Shown: positions 1-7,829, counted from the stretch's first letter. The stretch is 21,676 nucleotides of DNA from Bordetella parapertussis (GCA_945878355.1 CAMCTC010000078.1:1-21676); one strand, 5' to 3'. The notes: generated from the letters alone by a model not told the origin. Made by a program: numbers and translations.

Positions 1-83
1 GCCACCTGCACCCAAGCCAGCGCGCTGAGATCGCCGCCCTTGGAGCCCTCGGAGATAGGCACCAGCGCTTCGGATTCATCCAC
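1..83 (-). CDS. 5' fragment of an unidentified gene running off the window start
   Basis: After an in-frame stop at 111-113, the minus strand is open to the window edge. The most reasonable start is the GTG at 81-83, giving MDESEALVPISEGSKGG followed by DLSALAWVQVA. A second in-frame GTG lies at 60-62. The composition (acidic, then a short hydrophobic stretch) looks like real coding sequence, unlike the other frames. It lies 59 bases downstream of the rubredoxin stop on the same strand, so the two may be co-transcribed. The L-x-x-L-A-W-V stretch faintly resembles the N-terminus of PilL/CheA-type histidine kinases of the type IV pilus chemosensory operon, but this is from memory and about 27 residues cannot settle identity. 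Function is unassigned. Confidence 0.4.
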   Translation of the reverse strand, partial: MDESEALVPISEGSKGGDLSALAWVQV

Positions 84-142
84 CTCGGCGACTCGACGGC
101 GCTGCTGGGCTCAGGTGCAGCGGCAGGCAGCGGTCGAGCAGC

Positions 143-316
143 TCAGAGCTGAACCATCTCGAAATCTTCCTTGCGCGCACCGCATTCGGGGCAAGTCCAG
201 TTCATGGACACATCGGCCCAGGCGGTTCCGGGGGCAATGCCGTGCTCGGGATCACCCGCCGCCTCGTCATAAATCCAGCCGCAAATAAGGCACATCCAGG
301 TACGAGCATCGGTCAC
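143..316 (-). CDS. rubredoxin
   Basis: A 57-residue protein starting at a GTG (MTDARTWMCLICGWIYDE) and ending EDFEMVQL. It carries both rubredoxin knuckles, C9-L-I-C12-G and C42-P-E-C45-G, which together bind one Fe(Cys)4 centre. The aromatic core residues typical of the fold (W14, Y16, W33, W40) are also visible. Length matches the 52-57 residues usual for the family. Rubredoxins are soluble one-electron carriers, and the partner cannot be told from sequence. No ATG lies in frame between the upstream stop at 377 and this GTG, so the GTG start is well supported although no strong ribosome-binding site precedes it. It is divergent from the ThiD-like gene. The gene is too short for a default long-ORF screen and is easily missed. 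Confidence 0.93.
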   Translation of the reverse strand: MTDARTWMCLICGWIYDEAAGDPEHGIAPGTAWADVSMNWTCPECGARKEDFEMVQL

Positions 317-332
317 GTTGTTGGGCAGGTCA

Positions 333-355
333 CTACAATGAAGAAAGCATTGTAG
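333..355. repeat. perfect 8-bp inverted repeat (CTACAATG ... CATTGTAG)
   Basis: CTACAATG at 333-340 and CATTGTAG at 348-355 are exact inverse complements separated by 7 bases (AAGAAAG). They lie between divergent genes. Each arm contains TACAAT when read outwards, so each could serve as a -10 box or as half of a dimeric repressor site. In RNA from the rubredoxin promoter the element could form an 8-bp hairpin. Confidence 0.6.
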
Positions 356-375
356 CCATGCAGTTTGACCCTCAA
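349..375 (-). promoter_or_regulatory. candidate promoter for the rubredoxin gene
   Basis: On the minus strand TACAAT (349-354) is a five-of-six match to the -10 consensus. TTGAGG (370-375) lies 15 bases upstream as a weak -35; the spacer is short. The start of transcription would fall near 342, about 26 bases before the GTG of rubredoxin. The -10 lies in one arm of the inverted repeat at 333-355, and the -35 lies in the palindrome at 362-378. Confidence 0.35.
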
Positions 376-378
376 ACT
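362..378. repeat. 17-bp palindrome between rubredoxin and the ThiD-like gene
   Basis: AGTTTGA-CCC-TCAAACT is a perfect 7-bp inverted repeat with a 3-base centre. It sits six bases from the preceding inverted repeat and overlaps the candidate -35 of the rubredoxin promoter. The form is that of an operator for a small dimeric regulator; no regulator can be named. Confidence 0.55.
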
Positions 379-457
379 ACAGGCTGCAGCGGGACCGCAG
401 CAAATGTTTCCATGTACGCTGGGGTCGCTGGCGGCTTCGCTCGTGCTTTTGAAATTC

Positions 458-469
458 AACGGATCCGTT
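458..469. repeat. 12-bp perfect palindrome next to the ThiD-like start codon
   Basis: AACGGATCCGTT is fully self-complementary and ends one base before the ATG at 471. It occupies the place where a Shine-Dalgarno sequence would be expected, and no good ribosome-binding site is seen otherwise. It may be a regulatory site or chance. Confidence 0.35.
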
Positions 470-470
470 C

Positions 471-1463
471 ATGACCGCTAGTCCCACCCCACCCCCAGAC
501 GCCGCGGCGGCCGATGTCGGCGATACCTCGCTGCAGGACGCAGCAGCACCTGCCTGCGTGATGAGCTTCAACGCCGCCGACCCCTGTGGCGCGGGCGGCT
601 TGGCCGGCGACGTCTGCACGCTGGCGGCGATGGGCGCGCATGCGCTGCCGGTGACCACCAGCATCCTGATGCGTGACACGGCCGAGATCTTCGACCACCA
701 TGCGATCGACGCTGACGTGGTGGCCGAGCAGGCCCGCACCGTGCTCGAGGACATCACCGTTGCGGGCTGGAAGGTCGGCTTTCTGGGCAGCGCCGAGGCT
801 GTCAGCGCGGTGGCCGAGATCCTGTCGGACTACCCCGATGTGCCGCTGGTGTCTTTTCTGCCCAACCTGGGCTGGCTAGACGACGACCAGGCCCAGCCCT
901 ACCTGGAAGCATTTCGTGACCTGATCCTGCCCGCCACCGAGGTGCTGGTGGGCAACCACAAGACCCTGACCGATTTTCTGCTGCCCGACTGGGACAGCGA
1001 GCGCCCGGCGTCGGCGCGCGAGCTGGCGGTGGCGGCCGGCGAGCATGGCACGCGCTTCGTGCTGGTGACCGGCATCATGCTCGCGGCCAAGGGCGGCAAA
1101 GCCGGCGGCGAGCAGTTCATCGACAACGTGCTGGCGTCGCCCAGCGGTGCGCTGACCGGCGAGAAGTTCGAGATGTTCGAGACCTCGTTCGTCGGCGCCG
1201 GTGACACCTTGAGCGCAGCGCTGGCCGCCTTGCTGGCCGCTGGCGCCGAGTTGCAGGCAGCCGTTGGCGAAGCGCTGGCCTTCATGGACCAGACGCTGGA
1301 CTCGGGATTCCGCCCAGGCATGGGCAACGTCGTGCCCGATCGCTTCTTCTGGGCCTTGCCGCCGCCCGAGGAAGGTGCTGAAGGCGGGCCTGAGAGCTTG
1401 CAGATGACCGAAGCCGAAAGTCCTGAAACCAAGGGCAAAGGCGTCCCCCGCCGCGTCCACTGA
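471..1463 (+). CDS. ThiD-like (hydroxymethylpyrimidine/phosphomethylpyrimidine) kinase, variant
   Basis: A 330-residue ribokinase-fold kinase. The N-terminal glycine-rich segment A-D-P-C-G-A-G-G (residues about 36-43) and the following T-L-A-A-M-G-A-H match the layout of ThiD, as does the late motif [10 protein letters not shown] near residue 242-251. Canonical ThiD phosphorylates HMP and HMP-P in thiamine synthesis and carries Cys in the late motif (G-T-G-C). Here that position is Asp245, as in pyridoxal kinases and ribokinases, so substrate is uncertain. The protein is longer than typical ThiD (about 260-290) because of a polar, Glu/Pro-rich tail of about 40 residues. The ATG at 471 is taken since nothing usable lies upstream. 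It stops 13 bases before hemL and is probably co-transcribed with it. Confidence 0.75.
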   Translation: MTASPTPPPDAAAADVGDTSLQDAAAPACVMSFNAADPCGAGGLAGDVCTLAAMGAHALPVTTSILMRDTAEIFDHHAIDADVVAEQARTVLEDITVAGWKVGFLGSAEAVSAVAEILSDYPDVPLVSFLPNLGWLDDDQAQPYLEAFRDLILPATEVLVGNHKTLTDFLLPDWDSERPASARELAVAAGEHGTRFVLVTGIMLAAKGGKAGGEQFIDNVLASPSGALTGEKFEMFETSFVGAGDTLSAALAALLAAGAELQAAVGEALAFMDQTLDSGFRPGMGNVVPDRFFWALPPPEEGAEGGPESLQMTEAESPETKGKGVPRRVH

Positions 1464-1476
1464 CCTGGCGGCCACC

Positions 1477-2766
1477 ATGAGCACCAACCAGCAACTCTTC
1501 GAGCGCGCCCAGCGCGTGATCCCCGGCGGCGTCAACTCGCCCGTGCGCGCCTTCCGCGCCGTCGGCGGCACGCCGCGCTTCATTCAGCGGGCGCAAGGCC
1601 CGTACATGTGGGACGCCGAAGGCCAGCGCTACATCGACTACATCGGCTCCTGGGGGCCGATGATCCTGGGCCACGGCCACCCGGCGGTGCTCGAAGCGGT
1701 GCAGAAAGCGGCGGTGGACGGCTTCAGCTTCGGCGCGCCCACCGAGCGCGAGGTCGAGCTGGCCGAGGCCATCATCGCGCAAGTGCCCTCGATCGAGCAG
1801 CTGAGGCTGGTGTCTTCCGGCACTGAGGCGGGCATGAGCGCAATCCGCTTGGCGCGTGGCGCGACCGGGCGCAGCAAGATCGTCAAGTTCGAGGGCTGTT
1901 ACCACGGCCATGCCGACGCGCTGCTGGTCAAGGCCGGCTCGGGCCTGGCCACTTTCGGCCACCCGACCAGCGCTGGCGTGCCGGCCGAAGTGGTGCAGCA
2001 CACGCTGGTGCTGGAGTACAACAACCTCGAACAGATCGAAGAAGTGTTCGCCAGCCAGGGCAGCGAGATCGCCTGCGTGATGATCGAGCCTATCGCCGGC
2101 AACATGAATTTCGTGCGCGCGTCAGTGCCTTTCATGACCCGCATCCGAGAGTTGTGCACGCAGCACGGCGCGCTGTTCGTCTTCGACGAGGTGATGACGG
2201 GTTTCCGGGTCGCGCTGGGCGGCGCGCAAAGCGTTTATGCCAAGCTGATCCCCGGCTTCAAGCCCGACATCAGCGTGTTCGGCAAGGTCATCGGCGGCGG
2301 CATGCCGCTGGCCGCCTTCGGCGCCAGCAAGGACATCATGGGCCTGCTCGCGCCGCTCGGACCGGTGTACCAGGCCGGCACGCTGTCGGGCAACCCGGTG
2401 GCCACCGCTTGCGGCTTGGCCACGCTCAGGGAAATCAGCAAGCCCGGCTTCTACGAAGCGCTGGCGGCCAAGACCCGCACCTTGGTCGAGGGCTTGACCA
2501 GCGTGGCCCGCGAGGCCGGCGTGCCCTTCGTTGGCGACAGCGAAGGCGGCATGTTCGGCTTCTTTTTCTCAAGCAGCCTGCCTCAGAACTATGGCGTGGT
2601 GATGGCCACCGACCAACCGCGCTTCAACCGCTTTTTCCACGCGATGCTGGACCGCGGCGTCTACCTCGCGCCTGCGCTGTACGAAGCTGCTTTCGTCAGC
2701 GCAGCGCACAGCGCCGAGGACATCGCGGTGACGGTGGAAGCGGCGCGCAGCGCTTTCAAGGCATGA
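1477..2766 (+). CDS. hemL: glutamate-1-semialdehyde 2,1-aminomutase
   Basis: A 429-residue PLP enzyme that converts glutamate-1-semialdehyde to 5-aminolevulinate, the last step of the C5 route to haem and other tetrapyrroles; cytosolic homodimer. Visible motifs are the N-terminal G-G-V-N-S-P-V-R-A, the substrate/PLP segment S-S-G-T-E-A near residue 113, the F-D-E-V-M-T-G-F-R strand with the PLP-ring aspartate, and [10 protein letters not shown] with the Schiff-base Lys270. Length equals the family norm (about 425-430). The start is the first ATG after the ThiD-like stop; a Shine-Dalgarno is weak (GGCGG), suggesting coupling to the upstream gene. The mutarotase follows after 31 bases on the same strand. 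Confidence 0.96.
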   Translation: MSTNQQLFERAQRVIPGGVNSPVRAFRAVGGTPRFIQRAQGPYMWDAEGQRYIDYIGSWGPMILGHGHPAVLEAVQKAAVDGFSFGAPTEREVELAEAIIAQVPSIEQLRLVSSGTEAGMSAIRLARGATGRSKIVKFEGCYHGHADALLVKAGSGLATFGHPTSAGVPAEVVQHTLVLEYNNLEQIEEVFASQGSEIACVMIEPIAGNMNFVRASVPFMTRIRELCTQHGALFVFDEVMTGFRVALGGAQSVYAKLIPGFKPDISVFGKVIGGGMPLAAFGASKDIMGLLAPLGPVYQAGTLSGNPVATACGLATLREISKPGFYEALAAKTRTLVEGLTSVAREAGVPFVGDSEGGMFGFFFSSSLPQNYGVVMATDQPRFNRFFHAMLDRGVYLAPALYEAAFVSAAHSAEDIAVTVEAARSAFKA

Positions 2767-2797
2767 AGCGGGCCTCAGTCTCCCGGAGAGGCAGCCG

Positions 2798-3643
2798 ATG
2801 ATCAAGCCGGTGCAGGTGCTGGGCCAGCCGGCGATGTGGCTGCGATCGCCCGATGGCGCAGAGGTCACCGTGCTGCTGCACGGCGGCCAATTGGTGTCGT
2901 GGATACCCGCAGGCGACCAGGAGCGGCTCTACCTGTCACCCGACGCCGTGGCCGGACCGGGCCAGGCGGTGCGAGGCGGCATACCGGTGGTCTTTCCGCA
3001 ATTCGCCCAGCAAGGTCCGCTGCCAAGCCACGGCTTCGCACGCGACCGGGTCTGGGATTGGGTCGAAGGCGCCGACCGCGGCGGCGTGATGATCGGCGTG
3101 CTGCGCTTGGTCGATGACGAAGCGACGCGGTCGATCTGGCCGCATCGCTTCGAAGCCGAGCTGAGTTTCAGCTTCGCCGGGCTGCAACTCGATGTCGAAC
3201 TGGCGATCACCAACCTGGGCGAAGCACCGTTTGACTTCACTGCGGCACTGCACAGCTACCTGCGCATCGACGACCTGCGCCGCGCCAGGTTGGCCGGGCT
3301 GTACGGCGTGCGCTACTTCGACAAGCTCAGCGGCTTGACCCAGCCCCAAGAGCTCGATCCACTGGGCTTCGCAGGCGAAATCGACCGCATTTACTACAAC
3401 GCCCACGAGATCCACAAAGCGCCGCTGTCGCTGTCCACCGCGATGGGCAAGATGATGATCAGCAGCGAAGGCTTCGACGATGTGGTGGTGTGGAATCCGG
3501 GCCCGGCCAAGGCCGCCGTGATGGCCGACCTGCCCGACGACGACTGGCTGCGCATGCTGTGCGTCGAAGCCGCAACGATAGGCCAAGCCGTGACGCTGGC
3601 CCCAGGTCAGCAATGGGTCGCGCGTCAGGGCTTCGAGGCCTGA
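2798..3643 (+). CDS. D-hexose-6-phosphate mutarotase (YeaD family)
   Basis: A 281-residue aldose-1-epimerase-superfamily protein, which interconverts alpha and beta anomers of glucose-6-phosphate. Family features are the G-G-Q-L-V-S-W strand near residue 29, R-G-G-I-P-V-V-F-P-Q-F near 59, the catalytic-region P-S-H-G-F-A-R near 75, the second histidine in A-L-H-S-Y-L near 150, and the late L-C-V-E-A-A glutamate near 262. The start is well fixed by GGAGAGG (2784-2790) seven bases before the ATG. It converges with pgi, whose product also acts on glucose-6-phosphate; the pair makes metabolic sense, although they are on opposite strands and separately transcribed. Confidence 0.9.
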   Translation: MIKPVQVLGQPAMWLRSPDGAEVTVLLHGGQLVSWIPAGDQERLYLSPDAVAGPGQAVRGGIPVVFPQFAQQGPLPSHGFARDRVWDWVEGADRGGVMIGVLRLVDDEATRSIWPHRFEAELSFSFAGLQLDVELAITNLGEAPFDFTAALHSYLRIDDLRRARLAGLYGVRYFDKLSGLTQPQELDPLGFAGEIDRIYYNAHEIHKAPLSLSTAMGKMMISSEGFDDVVVWNPGPAKAAVMADLPDDDWLRMLCVEAATIGQAVTLAPGQQWVARQGFEA

Positions 3644-3657
3644 GCGGGCCGCGGCCT
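3636..3657. terminator. possible weak bidirectional terminator between convergent genes
   Basis: AGGCC (3636-3640) and GGCCT (3653-3657) can pair, and a tighter palindrome GGCCGCGGCC lies at 3647-3656. The site spans the end of the mutarotase gene and the 18-base gap before the pgi stop. There is no T-tract on the plus side, and only TAAATT follows, so an intrinsic terminator is a weak call. Confidence 0.3.
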
Positions 3658-3661
3658 AAAT

Positions 3662-5272
3662 TCACACGCGCTGCAGCCAGGCCAGCAGGCCCGCTGTCGA
3701 CGCGTCGAGACCGGCACCGTCCTGAGCACCGACCAGCCGCGGCAACAAGTCGCTGGCCAAGGCCTTGCCGAGCTCCACCCCCCATTGGTCGAAGCTGTTG
3801 ATGCCCCAGATCGCGCCGCTGGTGAACACCCTGTGCTCGTAGAGCGCGATCAACGCACCCAGCGCGCGTGGTGTCAGCCGATCGATCAGCAGCGTGGTGC
3901 TGGGTCGATTGCCAGGGAAGCTGCGGTGCCTGGCGAGCGTCAGCGGACCGAGCCCGAATGAAGCGGTCGGTGCGGTCGGGACCTTCTCGGCCAACGCGGC
4001 CTCGGTGGTCTTGCCCAGCATCAGCGCCGCACTCTGGGCCAGGCAGTTGGCCAACGCCTTGGCGTGCAGGTCCAGGTGTTGATGGGTCGGATGCTTGACG
4101 GCAATGAACTCGACCGGGATCACGTCGCTGCCCTGGTGCAACATCTGGAAGTATGCGTGCTGGCCGTTGGTGCCGGGCTCGCCCCAGACCACCGGGCTGG
4201 TGGCATAGGGCAGCGGCTCGCCGGACAGGTCGACCTGCTTGCCGTTGCTCTCCATCTCGAGCTGCTGCAGATAAGCCGGCAAGCGCTTCAAGCCCTGGTG
4301 GTAGGGCGCAACCGAGCGGCTGCTGAAACCGTGGAAATTGCGGTACCAGACATCGAGCAGGCCGAGCTGTGCCGGCAAGTTGGTCTCGAGCGGCGCTTGG
4401 GCGAAATGCTGGTCCATCGCGTGCGCGCCGGCCAACAGCATGCGAAAGTTCTCGGCGCCGACAGCGATCGCCACCGCCAATCCCACAGCGCTCCACAGCG
4501 AGTAGCGACCACCGACCCAGTCCCAAAAACCGAAGGTGTTGTGGATGCCGAAGGCCGCAGCCGCCTGCAAGTTGGTCGTGACGCCGACGAAATGCCGGGC
4601 GACATCTTGGCCACCCTGGGCCAGGAACCATTCGCGCGCCACGCTGGCGTTGGCCAGCGTCTCCTGGGTCGTGAAGGTCTTGCTGACGACGACAAACAGC
4701 GTCTCCTCGGGCTTCAAGCGACGCAGCACAGGCGCGATGTCGTGGCCGTCGACATTGCTGACGAAGTGCATCGTGATGCCAGGGTGCGCGAAAGCGTCGA
4801 GCGCCGGCACCACCATCTGCGGACCCAGGTCGCTGCCACCGATGCCGATGTTCACGACATGTCGGATGCCGCTCGACGCGGTGTCGCGCAAGCCTTCGGC
4901 AAAGGCGAGCATTCGGTCGAGCACGCCATGCACCTCGTCGCTGAACAGCCCCTGGCCACGCGGTGCACGCAGCGCGGTGTGCAGCACCGCCCGGCCCTCG
5001 GTGGCGTTGATCGCAGCCCCAGCGAACATCGCGTCGCGCCTGGCTTCCAACCCGCATTCGCGGGCCAGATCGAGCAGCAACTCGCGCGTGAGCAAGTCCC
5101 AGCGGTTCTTGGACAGGTCGGCAAAGAGCTCAGGGGCCTGCAGCGTGAAGGCCTCAAAGCGGCCGGCGTCGCGGGCAAAGGCTTCGCGCAAATCCAGGTC
5201 TCGACCATGGGCTTGGTAATGCCCTTGCAGCGCCGTCCAGGCCACCGTCTTGTCGCAGCGAGGGAAAGCCAT
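3662..5272 (-). CDS. pgi: glucose-6-phosphate isomerase
   Basis: Interconverts glucose-6-phosphate and fructose-6-phosphate in the cytosol. With the ATG at 5272 it has 536 residues. An in-frame ATG at 5311 adds 13 residues (MSARTRSPGPAVV). I prefer the inner start because Pgi proteins begin just before the T-x-A-W-x-A-L segment seen here at residues 9-15. Neither start has a good ribosome-binding site. Visible motifs are S-K-N-R near residue 55, the sugar-phosphate SIS region G-I-G-G-S-D-L-G-P, the family signature F-G-F-W-D-W-V-G-G-R-Y-S, G-E-P-G-T-N-G-Q-H with the catalytic-region glutamate, and the C-terminal signature N-S-F-D-Q-W-G-V-E-L-G-K. The enzyme looks complete. Confidence 0.96.
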   Translation of the reverse strand: MAFPRCDKTVAWTALQGHYQAHGRDLDLREAFARDAGRFEAFTLQAPELFADLSKNRWDLLTRELLLDLARECGLEARRDAMFAGAAINATEGRAVLHTALRAPRGQGLFSDEVHGVLDRMLAFAEGLRDTASSGIRHVVNIGIGGSDLGPQMVVPALDAFAHPGITMHFVSNVDGHDIAPVLRRLKPEETLFVVVSKTFTTQETLANASVAREWFLAQGGQDVARHFVGVTTNLQAAAAFGIHNTFGFWDWVGGRYSLWSAVGLAVAIAVGAENFRMLLAGAHAMDQHFAQAPLETNLPAQLGLLDVWYRNFHGFSSRSVAPYHQGLKRLPAYLQQLEMESNGKQVDLSGEPLPYATSPVVWGEPGTNGQHAYFQMLHQGSDVIPVEFIAVKHPTHQHLDLHAKALANCLAQSAALMLGKTTEAALAEKVPTAPTASFGLGPLTLARHRSFPGNRPSTTLLIDRLTPRALGALIALYEHRVFTSGAIWGINSFDQWGVELGKALASDLLPRLVGAQDGAGLDASTAGLLAWLQRV

Positions 5273-5531
5273 CACGACCGCCGGACCGGGCGACCGGGTT
5301 CGAGCGGACATAGTCCGCAGCGACCAGCGGCCGGCGTCACGACGGCCAGCGCAGGCCGGTGTTTGGCGTCTGACAAGGGGGCTGTCAAGGGTCTGGGCTG
5401 GGTGGGCTGGTTCATCGCCATTCCGAGAGCTGCGGGACGAGTCGAATTAGAACCGGTTCAACCCAAACCGGCCGCCCAACTGCGGTGCCGCCGACCAAGC
5501 CAGAAGCCCAGAGCGTGGCGGATTGGTCGGT
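5273..5531. other. intergenic region upstream of pgi, downstream of mlaB
   Basis: About 220-260 bases between the mlaB stop and the pgi start. It holds a perfect 10-bp palindrome GAACCGGTTC at 5450-5459 next to a small AT-rich patch (GTCGAATTAG, 5441-5450). The pgi promoter should lie here, but I could not find a convincing -35/-10 pair. No coding frame on either strand looks real. Confidence 0.4.
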
Positions 5532-5828
5532 TCAGAGACCCAGCAAGGCGTCGACGCCGTAGAGCTGCGCCAACTGCTTGAGCTTGGGCGGCGCGCCCGT
5601 CAGCTGCAGGCGCCGGCCTTGGCCTGCGGCTTGGCGCTGGCAAGCCAGCAGCAGCGCCAGCGCTGCGGTGTCCATCTCGCGCAACGCGGACGCATCGAGC
5701 ACTGGGTCGGTTGCAGCCTGCAGCAGCGGCGCCAGGCGCGCCAGCGTCGCGCTGGCCTCGGCCATCGTCAGACGCTCGGGCAAGCCGATCATCGATTTGG
5801 CGTGACCTGACGTGGCAAGGTCGGCCAT
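5532..5828 (-). CDS. mlaB: STAS-domain protein of the Mla transporter
   Basis: A 98-residue cytosolic protein with a single STAS domain. The core strand-helix D-A-S-A-L-R-E-M-D-T-A-A-L-A-L-L-L (about residues 45-61) includes the conserved D-(S/T)-A motif, followed by L-T-G-A-P-P-K-L-K-Q-L. MlaB binds and stabilises the ATPase MlaF in the inner-membrane MlaFEDB complex that moves phospholipids between the membranes. Its ATG overlaps the mlaC stop (TGATG at 5826-5830), a translational-coupling arrangement. It is the last gene of the mla operon, and its length is typical. Confidence 0.9.
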   Translation of the reverse strand: MADLATSGHAKSMIGLPERLTMAEASATLARLAPLLQAATDPVLDASALREMDTAALALLLACQRQAAGQGRRLQLTGAPPKLKQLAQLYGVDALLGL

Positions 5829-6457
5829 CAGTTCTTGGGCGCCGAGGCCAGCGACTTGTTCTTGTCGGACAAGCGGGTGATCAGCGCATCCAGCCCGCCC
5901 GCGCTCAAGTCCTTGGCGAACTGGCCTTTGTAAGCATCGACCAGCCAGAAACCGCCGACATTGACGTCGTAAATCCTCCAGCCCTCGCCGGCCTTCTCAA
6001 GACGGTAATCGAGCTGGATCGGGTCGCCCTTGCCGCGCACCTCGGTGCGCACCACCAGTTCGGACTGCTCGGCGGCACCCGCGCGCAGCGGCTTGACCAC
6101 CACCGCTTGGTCCTTGACCTGGGTCAGCGCGCCCGAATAGGTGTTGACCATCAAGGTCTTGAACTCCTCGAGCATGCGCTTTTGCTGCTCAGGCGTGGCG
6201 GCGCGCCACTGCGGGCCCACCGAGCTGGCCGTCATGCGCTGGAAGTTGACATGCGGCATCACCTTGGCGTCGACCAGCGAACGGATTCGGTTGACATCGC
6301 CAGCCTGGATCGCCTTGTCGACCTTGACCGCCTCGATCACGTCGGACGAGACCTGCCGCACGAAGGCGTCGGCGCTCAAGGCCTCTGCGCCTAGCGCTGG
6401 CAATCCCAGCAGGCAAGCGCTCAAACCCAGCGCGGAAATCCAGCTTCGTCTGTGCAT
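5828..6457 (-). CDS. mlaC: periplasmic phospholipid-binding protein
   Basis: A 209-residue MlaC/Ttg2D-family protein, the periplasmic shuttle that carries a phospholipid between the outer-membrane MlaA and the inner-membrane MlaFEDB complex. Residues 1 to about 24 form a signal peptide (basic MHRRSW, hydrophobic core, A-L-G-A cleavage region). A Cys at position 15 resembles a lipobox, but hydrophobic sequence continues after it, so signal peptidase I cleavage is more likely. The family core V-N-T-Y-S-G-A-L and W-R-I-Y-D-V-N-V-G-G-F-W-L-V is present. An AGGA lies about 8 bases before the ATG. There is an 83-base gap to mlaA upstream and an overlap with mlaB downstream. Confidence 0.94.
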   Translation of the reverse strand: MHRRSWISALGLSACLLGLPALGAEALSADAFVRQVSSDVIEAVKVDKAIQAGDVNRIRSLVDAKVMPHVNFQRMTASSVGPQWRAATPEQQKRMLEEFKTLMVNTYSGALTQVKDQAVVVKPLRAGAAEQSELVVRTEVRGKGDPIQLDYRLEKAGEGWRIYDVNVGGFWLVDAYKGQFAKDLSAGGLDALITRLSDKNKSLASAPKN

Positions 6458-6540
6458 CAGTTCATCCTAGTTCTTGTGGCGGGCGATGCGCCCTGAAGTG
6501 ATTGAACGCGCCAGGGCTGCTTGCCGTTCACAGCCGACGC

Positions 6541-7296
6541 TCACCTGACCATGCGCCTGAACGCCGCCGGCGCTGCGTCGTCCTCGGGTGGGTCGCCGTC
6601 ATAGATCTGGCTCTTGCGTCGCGCCAGGTAGGCGTCGCGCAACAGCAGGTACTTGTCGAGCGCGATCTCATCGAGCACCCGCCCGGCATTGAGCAGCTTG
6701 ACCCGGGCGTTGAGCAGCTGCAACCCGGTCGCGATGTTGCGGTCACGGGCCTCGCGCCAGACCACGCTCGCCCCCGAGTCCTTGAAATCGAGCGCCAGTC
6801 CAGTGGCGTCGCGCAAGGTCGAAGGCCCCAGCAGTGGCAGCACCAGGTAAGGGCCGCTGCGTATACCCCAGTAGCCCAGGGTCTGACCGAAATCCTCGAC
6901 CGTGCTGCGCTCCAACCCCATCTCGTCAGCCACGTCCAGCACACCACCCAGCCCCATGAAGGTGTTGACCAGCACCCGCATGCCCATCTCCAAAGCCGGC
7001 CTGGGCTTGACCTGCAGCGCCAGGTTGGCGCTGGACCACAGATCGGCGATGTTGCCGAAGAAGTTGTCGACGCCGCTGCGGATCAGCCTTGGCACCAAAG
7101 CCTGGTAGACCTGCGCTGCTGGCTTGACCGCAGCCTTGTCGACCACCTCGTTGAACTCGAAGACCCGGCGATTGGCTGTCTCCCAGGGGTCGCTGCGGCT
7201 CAAGCCCTCGCCGGGCAGGCTGGCGCAAGCACTCAATGCCGCTAGCAGGCTCGCCAGCAGCAGCCAAAGCCCCGAACGCTGCCAGGCGGCATTCAC
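6541..7296 (-). CDS. mlaA: outer-membrane lipoprotein MlaA (VacJ)
   Basis: A 251-residue VacJ-family lipoprotein that removes misplaced phospholipids from the outer leaflet of the outer membrane and passes them to MlaC. The N-terminus has a lipoprotein signal with lipobox L21-S-A-C24. Residue +2 is Ala, consistent with export to the outer membrane. The family signature D-P-W-E-x-x-N-R-x-x-F-x-F-N (about 36-49) and the Y-W-G-I-R-S-G-P-Y-L-V-L-P-L-L-G-P-S segment are present. It starts with GTG, overlapping the mlaD stop as GTGA (7293-7296). In E. coli mlaA is unlinked from mlaFEDCB; here it lies inside the operon, as is common in betaproteobacteria. Confidence 0.94.
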   Translation of the reverse strand: MNAAWQRSGLWLLLASLLAALSACASLPGEGLSRSDPWETANRRVFEFNEVVDKAAVKPAAQVYQALVPRLIRSGVDNFFGNIADLWSSANLALQVKPRPALEMGMRVLVNTFMGLGGVLDVADEMGLERSTVEDFGQTLGYWGIRSGPYLVLPLLGPSTLRDATGLALDFKDSGASVVWREARDRNIATGLQLLNARVKLLNAGRVLDEIALDKYLLLRDAYLARRKSQIYDGDPPEDDAAPAAFRRMVR

Positions 7297-7781
7297 GGCT
7301 TCTTGCCCGCGTCAACGCCCGCGCCCGCGTCGGCCGCCTTGTTGAACAAGAACTGGCCGATCAGGTTCTCCAGCACGACGGCCGACTGGGTCTGCTTGAC
7401 CACGGCCCCGGGCGCTAGGTTGTCGACCTCACCGCCAGCCTCCAGCCCGACATACTGGTCGCCCAACAGGCCTGCGGTCAGGATCTTGGCCGAACTGTCC
7501 TTGGGGAACTGGAACGGCCGCTCGATCGACAGCGTCACGACGCCCTGGAAGGTCTTGGGGTCCAGGCTGATCGCGGTGACGCGGCCGACTACCACGCCGG
7601 CAGCGCGCACCGGCGCACGCGCCTTCAAGCCGCCGATGTTGTCAAAGCGGGCCGACAAGGTATAGCTGTCCTGGCTGCCGAAACTCGACAGGTTGGCGGC
7701 CTTCAGGGCCACGAACAGCAGGGCCACCAGGCCCAGCAGCACAAACAGGCCAACCAGGGTTTCAATGCTTCTTTTGGCCAT
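7293..7781 (-). CDS. mlaD: MCE-domain substrate-binding subunit of the Mla transporter
   Basis: A 162-residue inner-membrane-anchored periplasmic protein. Residues 8-28 form a single transmembrane helix (L-V-G-L-F-V-L-L-G-L-V-A-L-L). It is followed by one MCE domain (about 38-115) with F-D-N-I-G-G-L-K-x-x-A-P-V-R-A-A-G-V-V-V-G-R-V and ending in L-L-G-D-Q-Y-V-G-L-E. MlaD forms the hexameric ring of MlaFEDB that binds phospholipid. A GGAG about 11 bases upstream supports the ATG at 7781. It lies 48 bases after mlaE and overlaps mlaA by the GTGA junction. The length is a little short of E. coli MlaD (183), the C-terminal tail being brief. Confidence 0.94.
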   Translation of the reverse strand: MAKRSIETLVGLFVLLGLVALLFVALKAANLSSFGSQDSYTLSARFDNIGGLKARAPVRAAGVVVGRVTAISLDPKTFQGVVTLSIERPFQFPKDSSAKILTAGLLGDQYVGLEAGGEVDNLAPGAVVKQTQSAVVLENLIGQFLFNKAADAGAGVDAGKKP

Positions 7782-7829
7782 CTTGGGCGCTCCGATTCAT
7801 GCCGAGGTTTGGCGCAAGGGGTCGAGAAC

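Noticed and set aside
1816..1848. Gly in place of Thr in the HemL motif S-G-T-E-A-T-M-S-A
   Set aside because: This position varies among aminomutases and is not a catalytic residue; the Schiff-base lysine and PLP ligands are intact.
5450..5459. GAACCGGTTC palindrome as a pgi operator
   Set aside because: A lone 10-bp palindrome, without a credible promoter near it, is not enough evidence; it is kept only as a note in the intergenic entry.
4064..5581. 505-codon plus-strand open frame antisense to pgi
   Set aside because: It is a shadow of pgi and its upstream region; no domain or ribosome-binding site is seen.
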